From the IMG/VR virus record IMGVR_UViG_3300017917_000199, positions 20,962-84,961 of that record: a stretch of DNA of 64,000 nucleotides; one strand, written 5' to 3'. The position numbers and the translations under genes were made by a program. The notes under the pieces are model-generated. The model made no database searches and was not told the origin of the DNA. It saw nothing but the letters and a program-made list of their open reading frames with translations. Shown piece by piece: positions 16,199-24,000 of this stretch (position 1 is the first letter of the stretch; every line of letters begins with the position of its first letter). The DNA comes from a virus.

Positions 16199-16789
16199 TT
16201 ACATTGTTGGTGTAGTTGTTCCAGGCTGTTCAGCAGCTTGACCTGTCTGTTCTTCGTCACCTTCTGTTTCGCCTTCGTCTAAATCTTCTTCATAGCTATC
16301 ATCTAAATCTTGCAAGTCGATTGTTTGATCCGCTAAGTCAATAGATCCTTGACGTATTTCGTTCATTAGTTCTTTTGGCATTTCAATAAGAACTAACCAA
16401 ATTTCTTTTTCTTTACTCTTGGGATATCTTGTACCAGGAATGTAATCTTCGTAATTTTCAACTGCAATAGGTACTTTGATTTTTGTCTTTTTAAACTTCA
16501 ATTTGCAGCCGATTGAAACTAAACGTTTTGCTCCTGCTGGATCGGGCATGAGTTTGTAAGGATACATGAATATGCAACTAACACTGTATCTACGAACTGT
16601 AGGACCTTGAACAAGTTCACCTAGTTCCCAGTTTTTAAATGCATATAGGTCGGCTTCGTCTAATACACGTTCAAAGTCTAAAAGTGTAGACATAGAACCG
16701 TCGCTAGTGAAGATTCCCTTGACGGTATCAACAATGCTTACAAAGTCAACATCATTGAAAAATTTATCGGCTGTTTTGTCATCTATCAT
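16199..16789 (-). CDS. Conserved phage hypothetical protein with acidic tail
   Basis: 196 aa. An alpha/beta N-terminal ~145 residues (VRRYSVSCIFMYPYKLMPD, KLKFKKTKIKVPIAVENYED) is followed by a strongly acidic, disordered tail ending in TTTPTM. Not recognised. It is divergent from phoH and starts 5 nt after a GATAAATACT element with no ribosome site, another candidate for a leaderless late transcript. Confidence 0.6.
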   Translation of the reverse strand: MIDDKTADKFFNDVDFVSIVDTVKGIFTSDGSMSTLLDFERVLDEADLYAFKNWELGELVQGPTVRRYSVSCIFMYPYKLMPDPAGAKRLVSIGCKLKFKKTKIKVPIAVENYEDYIPGTRYPKSKEKEIWLVLIEMPKELMNEIRQGSIDLADQTIDLQDLDDSYEEDLDEGETEGDEEQTGQAAEQPGTTTPTM

Positions 16790-16794
16790 AGTTA

Positions 16795-16804
16795 AGTATT
16801 TATC
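16795..16804 (-). promoter_or_regulatory. Late-type promoter element GATAAATACT abutting ATG
   Basis: Exact 10-mer, only 5 nt before ATG 16789. A weaker sigma70-like pair further upstream could provide an ordinary leader, so the leaderless reading is tentative. Confidence 0.5.
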
Positions 16805-16963
16805 ACAAAACTATTTTATATACTGATTATATTCCTGATGAACAATACAGCCTAATATTTATGCAGGAAAATTGCGAAAAAACACTGCTATATTGCGAGG
16901 TTTTATATCTCTTAAATATCTTTGAGTGGTATGAGCACTCATGCTCTTAAAGGAGAAGTTAAC

Positions 16964-17755
16964 TTGAGCAAACGAAAAACCAGCGCATTACGCAAACAAC
17001 AACAGGACACACGCTTTACACAGAATAGAAAATTTACGGACGAACAGACATTTTACATGAATGAATCTAAAACTATTGACTTTTCACAGGCTCAACGAGC
17101 TATGAAAGTTGATAAACGTCCTATTCACTTAATCCCCAAAACAATAAACCAATCAAAATACATTGAGGCACTACTTGACGATGATACAGACATTGTTGTA
17201 GTTTCAGGCCCTGCGGGTACAGGTAAAACATATCTGGCTATGCAGGCTGCTATCAAAGCTATGAAAGCAGGTGAGTGCGATAGAATTATTCTATCACGCC
17301 CTGCAATTGGTGTTGAAGATGAAGAACATGGGTTCTTACCAGGTGATATTAATCAAAAGATGGAACCGTGGACAAGACCTTTGTTAGATGTGCTACGTGA
17401 ATATTACACAGCAAGAGAAATAACCCACATGCTAGAAGAACAAATAGTAGAAATAGCGCCCCTAGCATTCTGTAGAGGTCGAAATTTCAAGCATAGCTGG
17501 ATAATATTAGACGAGGCTCAAAATGCAACCCCGGGTCAACTTAAAATGATTATGACCAGAATCGGCAGCGGCAGTAAGATTGTAATTACTGGCGACATTG
17601 AACAAGCCGATCGTAAAACAGCCGACAACGGGCTACTAGATTTACAAAATAGGTTGAGAAAGGGGGTGATTCCAGGGTTGCAGTTATGCTCATTCGACAT
17701 TAAAGATGTCCAACGACATAAAATTATCGAGCACGTACTTAGCTTGTACGCATAA
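16964..17755 (+). CDS. phoH: PhoH-family P-loop ATPase
   Basis: 263 aa. PhoH proteins are single-domain ATPases, widespread in marine phages and often phosphate-regulated in bacteria; RNA-related roles are proposed but unsettled. Walker A is GPAGTGKT, Walker B ILDEAQNA, and the family segments RPAIGVEDEEHGFLPGD and LAFCRGRNFKHSW are present. I chose TTG 16964 because AGGAG lies 8 nt upstream; in-frame ATG 16931 and TTG 16922 have no ribosome site. It is a lone plus-strand gene that converges with a minus-strand operon at a shared terminator. No clear Pho box is visible upstream. Confidence 0.9.
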   Translation: MSKRKTSALRKQQQDTRFTQNRKFTDEQTFYMNESKTIDFSQAQRAMKVDKRPIHLIPKTINQSKYIEALLDDDTDIVVVSGPAGTGKTYLAMQAAIKAMKAGECDRIILSRPAIGVEDEEHGFLPGDINQKMEPWTRPLLDVLREYYTAREITHMLEEQIVEIAPLAFCRGRNFKHSWIILDEAQNATPGQLKMIMTRIGSGSKIVITGDIEQADRKTADNGLLDLQNRLRKGVIPGLQLCSFDIKDVQRHKIIEHVLSLYA

Positions 17756-17779
17756 AAAAGGGGCTTTACGCCCCTTTTT
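17755..17779. terminator. Bidirectional terminator between phoH and 17766 gene
   Basis: AAAAAGGGGC-TTTAC-GCCCCTTTTT, symmetric with A and T tracts, so it can stop transcription in both directions. It overlaps the phoH stop and the last codons of the convergent gene. Confidence 0.85.
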
Positions 17780-18038
17780 GACCAGCTGTAATAACAGCTT
17801 CTTTTTCTAGTTGTCCTATTAGATTAGGATAGATTTGTTTATAATATGTATCCATCTTCTCCCAATCAGTTTCAACCGTCTTACCCTCAATTACACACTT
17901 TTGTACCTGCTTGGTGGCATAATCCAGGATTACGTTGCAAGTTTGTAAGTCTGCCGGTTTTATCTTCTTCGACACTGCAACCTGTTCGTCAATTTGTCCC
18001 CCAGGTTTTCTCAAATAAGTAATCAATAAATATCTCAA
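17766..18038 (-). CDS. Conserved hypothetical protein after clamp loader gene
   Basis: 90 aa: MRYLLITYLRKPGGQIDE and a helical rest (TCNVILDYATKQVQKCVIEG). It occupies the place where T4 has gp62 (clamp-loader small subunit) but is half the size and shows no resemblance to gp62. I recognise it only as a small protein conserved in related phages. Its start overlaps gp44 by 4 nt; its C-terminal codons form part of the terminator stem. Confidence 0.7.
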   Translation of the reverse strand: MRYLLITYLRKPGGQIDEQVAVSKKIKPADLQTCNVILDYATKQVQKCVIEGKTVETDWEKMDTYYKQIYPNLIGQLEKEAVITAGQKGA

Positions 18039-18958
18039 GTTGTTAACTCCACTAATGTTGCTGCCATTGCTATTTCGGGAATACCGACTAATGGCAAATT
18101 TGCTAGACCATTACGAATAATAATGATACTTGCGTCTTTACGTTCTTGGTCTTTGCCCCACAAATCCAAGTTATCGTACATCCATTTATACGTATCTTCA
18201 ACTCTTGTCGGGTAAAGTGCGATATATTGCATTAACTGCTGTCTTCCCTCAAGAACTTTTCCAGATTTAAACAGTTGTGTCGCTTCCAACAACAAGTCAT
18301 TTTCACTTGATCCATGTGTTTCAGGCGCTAGTAGTTTACCTGTGCTACTATTAACTTGCAGTTGATTTAGACACTTACGCAGATCAGGATATGTTGCACG
18401 AACATACGTATCTAATGTGTCTGGATCAGCTTCAATATTTTCATTAGAAAGTACAGTAGCCGCACGAATCAAAAAGTCGTTGATATCAGGCTTAGCAATA
18501 TGAAACTCATGGCATCGTGACTTTAACGCAGGGATAACTTTGTATCCATAGTTACATGTCAGAATGTATCTACAAGTTTCAGCATACGCTTCCATATCAT
18601 TACGCAATGCAGCCTGTGCGTCACGTGACAGATAATCAGCTTCGTCTAATAGAACAATTTTAAACTTACCAAATGGCATTGTTTCAACAAAGCCATTGAT
18701 TTTTGTTCTTACGTTTTCGACCGAGTTTTCTCTGGATGCATTAATCTCAAGTACATCATAATCATCCACTTCAAGTTCTTTGATAAGAACTTTTGCAAGT
18801 GTAGTTTTACCTGTGCCTGGATCACCACTCAATAACAAGTGAGGGATAGATCCTTCTTTGATCCAGTTTTCAACTTGCTGCTTTTGCCTTTCGTCAACAA
18901 ACACATAATCAGAAACTGTGTTTGGACGATACTTTTCTACCCACAATTGATTTTTCAT
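18035..18958 (-). CDS. 44: Sliding-clamp loader large subunit (gp44)
   Basis: 307 aa, close to T4 gp44 (319 aa). An AAA+ subunit that, with gp62, opens and loads the gp45 clamp for replication and late transcription. Visible motifs: LWVEKYRPNTVSDYVF at the N-terminus, Walker A GDPGTGKT (about 45), Walker B LLDEADYLS (about 105), and the arginine-finger SRCHEF (about 147, S-R-C of clamp loaders). The start overlaps the BI-1 gene by 4 nt. No gp62 candidate was found beside it. Confidence 0.93.
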   Translation of the reverse strand: MKNQLWVEKYRPNTVSDYVFVDERQKQQVENWIKEGSIPHLLLSGDPGTGKTTLAKVLIKELEVDDYDVLEINASRENSVENVRTKINGFVETMPFGKFKIVLLDEADYLSRDAQAALRNDMEAYAETCRYILTCNYGYKVIPALKSRCHEFHIAKPDINDFLIRAATVLSNENIEADPDTLDTYVRATYPDLRKCLNQLQVNSSTGKLLAPETHGSSENDLLLEATQLFKSGKVLEGRQQLMQYIALYPTRVEDTYKWMYDNLDLWGKDQERKDASIIIIRNGLANLPLVGIPEIAMAATLVELTT

Positions 18959-19641
18959 TCTTTTTTATCACCAAATAGTTGTAACAATGACAAGAATATA
19001 TTAATGAAATCTAGGTACAATGTCAATGCCCCGGTGACTTCTGCAATCCCAGTATCAGTATCATACATGACCATTTCACGAATTTTTTGGGTATCATACG
19101 CTGTCAATCCCAAAAAGATAATGATAGCTAGTGCAGAAATTACCATTTGAAATACAGTGCTACCTACAAAAATGTTAATGATGCTGGCAATAATGATTGC
19201 AATTAAGCCAACAAACATGAACTTGCCTATGCTGTCTAGGTTGTTCTTAGTAAAGTACCCATATAGACTCATGGTTCCAAATAGTACTGCTGCTCCCATG
19301 AATGCTGTAAAAATGCTACCCATTTGGTATACAGCAAAGATAGTAGCAAAACTTAGTCCCATCAATGCTGCAAATCCATGTAGCATCAATAGTGCGATAG
19401 ATTTAGGTGGACCAGCATTTAATGCAATGGTAATTGCAAAAATAGCTGCTAGTGGAGCAAAGATTACAACCCACTTTAATACTCCTGTAAAAAAGAATTC
19501 TAGTAGTTGTGGAGTAGTACCAACAAAATAACTCACTAGCATACTAATAATAACAGCGACACTCATGTGGCTATAGACATTTGCCATAGCAGTGTTGATT
19601 TGTGCTGCTGAACGATAGGTTAAAGTATCTGAATAGCTCAT
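18955..19641 (-). CDS. Bax inhibitor-1 / YccA-family membrane protein
   Basis: 228 aa with about seven hydrophobic helices. Bacterial relatives include YccA, which inhibits the FtsH protease, and YetJ, a pH-sensitive calcium leak. The BI-1 family signature is at the C-terminus: LGLTAYDTQKIREM and ALTLYLDFINIFLSLLQLFG, including the conserved aspartates proposed to act in the pH switch. The N-terminus has the typical hydrophilic 20 residues before TM1. It sits in a replication/chaperone operon, overlapping gp44 and the 104-aa gene by 4 nt each. It may modulate host membrane proteolysis or ion balance; this is inference. Confidence 0.88.
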   Translation of the reverse strand: MSYSDTLTYRSAAQINTAMANVYSHMSVAVIISMLVSYFVGTTPQLLEFFFTGVLKWVVIFAPLAAIFAITIALNAGPPKSIALLMLHGFAALMGLSFATIFAVYQMGSIFTAFMGAAVLFGTMSLYGYFTKNNLDSIGKFMFVGLIAIIIASIINIFVGSTVFQMVISALAIIIFLGLTAYDTQKIREMVMYDTDTGIAEVTGALTLYLDFINIFLSLLQLFGDKKE

Positions 19642-19952
19642 CTTTTTAATGCCTCCATAGTAATAATTTGTGAAATATGTTTACCTAATTCTTCTTCGTC
19701 GTTGACAACATAAAGACTAGTCTCTACCCTATCATTTCTATTGTCATACTGTCTGAATTCAATAGCCCAACCACCGTTAGCTTTGAACATTTTGAACTGA
19801 ATTGGCTCTGTATTTAAGTCATCACTTTCTCTAACTAATTGCGCTCGGCGAACCTTAGAAGTACCAATAGTGTTGATAGCTCTAGGTTCATCATCTATAC
19901 GTTGAGCATTGTTAATTTTGTCGCCCAACCATTTGTAAAACCATTGTATCAT
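19638..19952 (-). CDS. Conserved hypothetical protein
   Basis: 104 aa: MIQWFYKWLGDKINNAQR, then FKMFKANGGWAIEFRQYDN and ISQIITMEALKR. Not recognised. Its stop overlaps the BI-1 start by 4 nt and its start lies 2 nt after the zinc-ribbon protein, so it belongs to the same operon. GGGG precedes the ATG. Confidence 0.65.
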   Translation of the reverse strand: MIQWFYKWLGDKINNAQRIDDEPRAINTIGTSKVRRAQLVRESDDLNTEPIQFKMFKANGGWAIEFRQYDNRNDRVETSLYVVNDEEELGKHISQIITMEALKR

Positions 19953-19954
19953 TT

Positions 19955-20584
19955 TTACCCCAAATCTACTTTACCGTTACACTTTGGACAAATATATGCA
20001 CCTTTGTCATCATCATTAGGATTATCTACTAAATCCATAATGTCCTCAGTTGAGAAATCACATTCAGTGCATCTAAATTGTGCGTACTCAGGTTCAGGTG
20101 CATTACTAAAGGGCCACTTTGCTCCGGGCTCTAATTTAATTGACTCAGTAACTTCTTCATCTTCTTTGTCAGAGCCAACAATTTCACCTGTTGGATTACC
20201 GTCATCGTCAAGTCGTTCAATGATTAAATCACAATCGATAATCATTTCACATTCATCTTGCACCCAACCATGTTCTTCAAGGTCTAGCCAAGAATTACCC
20301 TCGTCAAAGAATTCTTGTAGCCATTCTTCGGTTTCCGCATCACAATCATCGTAATCGATTTCTTCCCAGCAACCGTCGTTAGTTTCAACTAGTTCTGTTT
20401 CATAGTCGCAGTTGTAGATATCTACCCCTGCTTCAATGTTTGGTGGATTGTCATCATCTGTATACACAGTGAATTCACCCCATCGCCAACCAGTCTCAAC
20501 CATAAGACGATTATCACCTTTGATGAAATAGTTACGTTCGATAACTGATTTCTTCCACTCGGGCTTGACAGACCATAATGCCAT
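19955..20584 (-). CDS. Acidic protein with C-terminal zinc ribbon
   Basis: 209 aa from ATG 20584 (MALWSVKPEWKKSVIE), chosen because AAGG lies nine bases before it; an in-frame ATG six codons upstream lies inside the GroES-like gene. The middle is very acidic (ETELVETNDGCWEEIDYDD). The C-terminus has FRCTECDF ... YICPKCNGK, two CxxC pairs that form a zinc ribbon. A conserved protein of T4-like marine phages from memory, function unknown. Confidence 0.7.
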   Translation of the reverse strand: MALWSVKPEWKKSVIERNYFIKGDNRLMVETGWRWGEFTVYTDDDNPPNIEAGVDIYNCDYETELVETNDGCWEEIDYDDCDAETEEWLQEFFDEGNSWLDLEEHGWVQDECEMIIDCDLIIERLDDDGNPTGEIVGSDKEDEEVTESIKLEPGAKWPFSNAPEPEYAQFRCTECDFSTEDIMDLVDNPNDDDKGAYICPKCNGKVDLG

Positions 20585-20585
20585 T

Positions 20586-20963
20586 TTAGTATACCTTATC
20601 ACTCATTGTTTCATCTTCCATCGGCTCATCCGATACAAGCAGTATATCATTAGGATCTACTTTTCGCAACGTGACTTTACCCGAAGGAGTTTCAACAGTG
20701 ATACCGCGTGTCCAACGACCGTGACTAATAAGAATGTACTTACCAATTTCTAGTTGTGGGTCTTTAACATCAGGACCTAGTCCATAAATCTTTGCCCAAC
20801 GTGGACGAATACCAGATGACTTTTTATCATCGTCTAACAGAACAATGCCACCTTTACTGATACGTTCGTCAAACTTCATGTCCGAAACAATAATGTTATC
20901 ATGCATGAAGCGTAGTTTGTCTACTTTTGTAGGACTAAATGCTGGTTTGCTATACTCGCTCAT
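20586..20963 (-). CDS. GroES / gp31-like co-chaperonin
   Basis: 125 aa, near the size of T4 gp31 (111 aa), which replaces GroES on host GroEL to fold the major capsid protein. RFMHDNIIVSDMKFDERISK is followed by GGIVLLDDDKKSSGIRP, which has the place and form of the GroES mobile loop (GGIV-type GroEL-binding tripeptide), then WAKIYGLGPDV and YILISHGRWTRGI, the GroES beta-barrel pattern. ATG overlaps the upstream stop by 4 nt. The phage also carries dnaJ and clpA, so it has a broad protein-quality set. Confidence 0.75.
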   Translation of the reverse strand: MSEYSKPAFSPTKVDKLRFMHDNIIVSDMKFDERISKGGIVLLDDDKKSSGIRPRWAKIYGLGPDVKDPQLEIGKYILISHGRWTRGITVETPSGKVTLRKVDPNDILLVSDEPMEDETMSDKVY

Positions 20964-21301
20964 TTCTTTCCTTCTTTTGCTTTAATTGCCTCAATCTCGT
21001 CATCAAGCTCTGTGTCTAATTCAAACTCTTTTTCAGCTTCGGTCAATTCAGCTAAATCTATTTTTGGTTTTGCTGGCGCAACAGGTTTACTTTTAACTGG
21101 TTGTGCTGAACGGTTACCTACAGTCTTTGAATATGAATCGTTGACTTTGGTAGTCACGGGTTTTACAATTCTGCCCTGATCGTTAATCGTATCACCCCTA
21201 GCGTTAACACTCATGTTGCCAACTGCTCGGGTTTTCTCATTTCTTGCGGCTAGTGCGGACATGTCTACGACTTTGCCCATTGCTGTTCTATAGTTAGCCA
21301 T
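20960..21301 (-). CDS. Conserved hypothetical protein
   Basis: 113 aa: MANYRTAMGKVVDMSALAAR, a basic and proline-rich middle (PVKSKPVAPAKPK) and an acidic coiled C-terminus (ELTEAEKEFELDTELDDEI). Likely disordered. I recall similar proteins in T4-like marine phages but no function. Strong AGGAG before the ATG. It overlaps the GroES-like gene by 4 nt. Confidence 0.65.
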   Translation of the reverse strand: MANYRTAMGKVVDMSALAARNEKTRAVGNMSVNARGDTINDQGRIVKPVTTKVNDSYSKTVGNRSAQPVKSKPVAPAKPKIDLAELTEAEKEFELDTELDDEIEAIKAKEGKK

Positions 21302-21311
21302 TTTAGTTCTC

Positions 21312-21821
21312 CTATTTTAAAAACTCATCTATTGGTAAGTCGTAGTATAAGCTATCAATTTTGTGAACTCCTATTAAGAATAACACATAACTCGCTACAC
21401 TACTACCCCTACCCACACCCCATACGATACCATTTTTACGCATGGTATCAACTAAGTATTTAAGATATTTTAACAAAACAAACATGTTTCTGTCTTGAAA
21501 TTTCAATAATTCGTCACCCGCACGTTGTAATTGTTCCTCAGTCGTGCATTGATCCAAGACAAATTTAGCAATGTCAAAATTTTTATATTCTTCTGGAAGA
21601 TACCAATTGCTTTGATTTAATTCATCAAACTTTTCTAGTGAGAGTTTCGGATCAACATATTCTTTTATGTTGTTGATATTGCTTGCTTCCAAAAAAACAT
21701 AGTCTAAATTTATGTTATTTTCAACCAAAACTTGTTTAATTATGCGTGTAGGATCTTGTAAAAACAAACCGCACAAATCAGTTTCATTTAAAATAGGTTG
21801 ACCATATAAATCTATCTTCAT
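21312..21821 (-). CDS. N-terminal half of a split DNA polymerase III alpha-like protein
   Basis: 169 aa from ATG 21821 (MKIDLYGQPILNE). The C-terminal third aligns with the first palm segment of bacterial Pol III alpha (family C): FVLLKYLKYLVDTMRKNG, then GVGRGSSVASYVLFLIGV, then KIDSLYYDLPIDEFLK. The E. coli counterpart is [21 protein letters not shown] then DPLEFDLLFERFLNPER. The GRGSS loop binds the incoming triphosphate. The protein stops exactly where the catalytic DVDF segment should begin; that segment is the start of the gene at 62457. There is no PHP domain. A sigma70-like promoter ends 6 nt before the ATG. Family assignment is fairly sure; polymerase activity is not. Confidence 0.75.
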   Translation of the reverse strand: MKIDLYGQPILNETDLCGLFLQDPTRIIKQVLVENNINLDYVFLEASNINNIKEYVDPKLSLEKFDELNQSNWYLPEEYKNFDIAKFVLDQCTTEEQLQRAGDELLKFQDRNMFVLLKYLKYLVDTMRKNGIVWGVGRGSSVASYVLFLIGVHKIDSLYYDLPIDEFLK

Positions 21822-21827
21822 AGGTTT

Positions 21828-21856
21828 ATAATACACGACTTACCTGTTAAAGTCAA
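21828..21856 (-). promoter_or_regulatory. Sigma70-type promoter of Pol III alpha N-half, predicted leaderless
   Basis: TTGACT (21856-21851), 17-bp spacer, TATTAT (21833-21828), 6 nt, ATG 21821. There is no ribosome site, so the start codon should be the transcript end. Confidence 0.75.
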
Positions 21857-22465
21857 TCAAGTTGGTTGTTTTTCGGATTCATTAGTGAATAGAATTTGGG
21901 CTTTGGTTACTGGTAATTTTTCTTCCCAATATAACTCATAGTCAGCCCATTCCATTTGACACGTTTTGACCAATTTAACAATCTTTTCCTTTTTGTTAAC
22001 TTTGGACAAATCGTTTATTGATGTGTTTGAATCATTCCACCATCCTTGTTTTTCAAATGGTCCCATAGGTTCTAATATATCGTATACAAATTTGACACCA
22101 TCGCTTAATCGTGATCCTAACGTGATTTCATCTAAAACTAACCTACCTTCACATATAGCATTTACTTTACGTAATAATGCAATAGCGACTATTTGGTCAT
22201 AGGGTTCATCAGGTATTGTGGATATTTTTAAATTGGCATCTTTGAATTTGTCAATTATTTTCTTTTCAGTGTTTTGAACGAAAACACAGTTATCCAAACA
22301 TTCATTGAACAATAACTTGACTCTTTCCATAGCAACATTTTGCTCGTGTATGGACTCGACTTCAACTGACATGTTTAACACTATGTTATAGTGGTTCATG
22401 TAAAATGTATTTTTAAAATACACACCGGCATACAATTCAACTGAACGTTCGATTCTGGTGCTCAT
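21857..22465 (-). CDS. Hypothetical protein upstream of Pol III alpha N-half
   Basis: 202 aa: MSTRIERSVELYAGVYFKN, helical middle (ERVKLLFNECLDNCVFVQN) and a Trp-containing C-terminus (TCQMEWADYELYWEEKLP). No family recognised. The start overlaps the 75-aa gene by 4 nt, and its stop codon directly precedes the -35 of the next promoter. Context suggests an early, nucleic-acid-related role, but nothing in the sequence shows it. Confidence 0.65.
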   Translation of the reverse strand: MSTRIERSVELYAGVYFKNTFYMNHYNIVLNMSVEVESIHEQNVAMERVKLLFNECLDNCVFVQNTEKKIIDKFKDANLKISTIPDEPYDQIVAIALLRKVNAICEGRLVLDEITLGSRLSDGVKFVYDILEPMGPFEKQGWWNDSNTSINDLSKVNKKEKIVKLVKTCQMEWADYELYWEEKLPVTKAQILFTNESEKQPT

Positions 22466-22689
22466 TTTTTAATGTCAATCTTGGTTTTGATGTTTTGTTT
22501 TGCCATCATCTCATCCATTTTCTTATTGTACTCTGACTTATAGCTTTCTATTGCCATATTAAGTTGTTGCACCAATGCGGCATTTTGAGTTCTGTAGGCA
22601 AAGGTAAGTTTGGACATTAAGTCCGTGATAGTAGATTGTAAGTCCTCTAGTGACTTATCTGATAGGTCATTTATAAAAGGATGTTTCAT
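22462..22689 (-). CDS. Small helical hypothetical protein
   Basis: 75 aa: MKHPFINDLSDKSLEDLQS, then long helices with heptad-like spacing and a Lys-rich end. Probably a coiled-coil protein. Preceded by AGG adjacent to the ATG and an ACTAAATAC element 5 nt upstream. First gene of the operon that continues to gp44. Confidence 0.65.
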   Translation of the reverse strand: MKHPFINDLSDKSLEDLQSTITDLMSKLTFAYRTQNAALVQQLNMAIESYKSEYNKKMDEMMAKQNIKTKIDIKK

Positions 22690-22702
22690 CCTACGTATTT
22701 AG

Positions 22703-23974
22703 TTACCAAGAACTTAACGCAATTCTTTTCCAAATATCATTGCCCACGTAAACGTTAGCAGTTGTTGCCGTAGTATTAGCTGATGGGATAACTGCGGTAT
22801 CCGCAACACCGTTAGTTCTGGATAAACTTACAGTAATGTTTCCACCTGAACCAATTGATTTAACGTAATATACAGTGTTTGCAACAATGCCACCTATATT
22901 TCCTGCAAATATTATCGGAGAATTTGTCACCAAACTTGTAGTATTGTTTAATGTAATATTTCCAGATGTTGCGGTTGCAGTAACTGATTTTGTATAAACA
23001 GTTGAATTAAAGTCATCAGTAGCAACATACATGTAACGTTGCGGATTCAAATACATGTTTCCAGTGCTACCTGCTAAGTTTACGTTAGCACCACCAATAC
23101 TAGAAGAAACAGTAAATGTGTTACTAGAAACAACATTACGAATGTAATATGTGACACCACTAGTAATATTTGCTTCAAAGCTAGTTCCAGTAAACACTAC
23201 AGGCATATCAGTGTACAATTGTGTAGTATTACCTGTTGTAGTGAAATAATCAGCAGCATTTGATGATGTAATGTTTAACTGATTTACACTGGTATCAATA
23301 GCAATTGTACCAGTAACGTCACCTGGTAATCCTGTTGGTGGAACAATTCGTTGTTGTACTTGTGTTGAAATACGTGGTCTGTTGAATGGCTCAATCGTAA
23401 CTGTGTTTCCGCAGTCTACTGTGCTTAGGCGATACTCTAATTGTGTAACACCATTTGGAATAGTGACAGTAGGAACATTACCAACGTTAGAAAAGTTTTC
23501 TAACAATTCAACACCGTAGTTTCCTGTCATAGAAACTGTAGAAGGGAAAGAAATTACAGCGTTTGCATTTGATATAGCTAATTCTAATTGAACATTACTT
23601 TGTGTACCGCTTGGTGCCCAGCCAGCCAATTGAATTGTAGTGTTACCTGCAATAGTACCATACTGTACATCACCTAATGATGCATCTATAACTACAGTAC
23701 CTGATAACGCATTACCTAAATTATAAGTGCTGGCTCTGAAACTTCTAGTAACAGCATTGCTTATTAATGTGTTAGCCATGTTGTTGTCAACAATGGTACC
23801 CGTCAAGGCTTGCTTAACAACTACTTTAGATTGTAGGTCTGAAATTTCAGTACTAGCTGTGTTTAAATTTGTCTTTATAGCACTGAAATTATCTCTAAAA
23901 CCCTGGCTGCTATTGTTCACCCCGGGTACTGGGTAATTTACATTGATTCCGTTTGTATTAATTGCACTTGTCAT
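22703..23974 (-). CDS. Repetitive virion protein (baseplate/fibre-associated)
   Basis: 423 aa, Thr/Asn/Val-rich beta structure. The N-terminus (MTSAINTNGINVNYPVPGVN, GFRDNFSAIKTNLNTASTEI) is a phage module found at the start of fibre and baseplate proteins. About residues 255-300 and 350-385 are two copies of a domain (SGVTYYIRNVVSSNTFTVSS; NTVYYVKSIGSGGNITVS) shared with three other proteins here. C-terminus WKRIALSSW. Late-type element TAATAAATAC 16 nt upstream. Probably tail fibre or baseplate; the exact position is unknown. Confidence 0.65.
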   Translation of the reverse strand: MTSAINTNGINVNYPVPGVNNSSQGFRDNFSAIKTNLNTASTEISDLQSKVVVKQALTGTIVDNNMANTLISNAVTRSFRASTYNLGNALSGTVVIDASLGDVQYGTIAGNTTIQLAGWAPSGTQSNVQLELAISNANAVISFPSTVSMTGNYGVELLENFSNVGNVPTVTIPNGVTQLEYRLSTVDCGNTVTIEPFNRPRISTQVQQRIVPPTGLPGDVTGTIAIDTSVNQLNITSSNAADYFTTTGNTTQLYTDMPVVFTGTSFEANITSGVTYYIRNVVSSNTFTVSSSIGGANVNLAGSTGNMYLNPQRYMYVATDDFNSTVYTKSVTATATSGNITLNNTTSLVTNSPIIFAGNIGGIVANTVYYVKSIGSGGNITVSLSRTNGVADTAVIPSANTTATTANVYVGNDIWKRIALSSW

Positions 23975-23990
23975 AATCGTTTTCCGTTAT

Positions 23991-24000
23991 GTATTTATTA
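23991..24000 (-). promoter_or_regulatory. Late-type element TAATAAATAC
   Basis: On the minus strand, 16 nt before ATG 23974, overlapping the stop of the upstream 824-aa gene. GGAAA lies between it and the ATG. Confidence 0.5.

Noticed and set aside
16922-16963. Longer PhoH N-terminus from TTG 16922 or ATG 16931
   Set aside because: Neither has a ribosome site; TTG 16964 has AGGAG at 8 nt and fits the family start.
17766-18038. gp62 clamp-loader small subunit
   Set aside because: Position fits but the size (90 versus 187 aa) and sequence do not.
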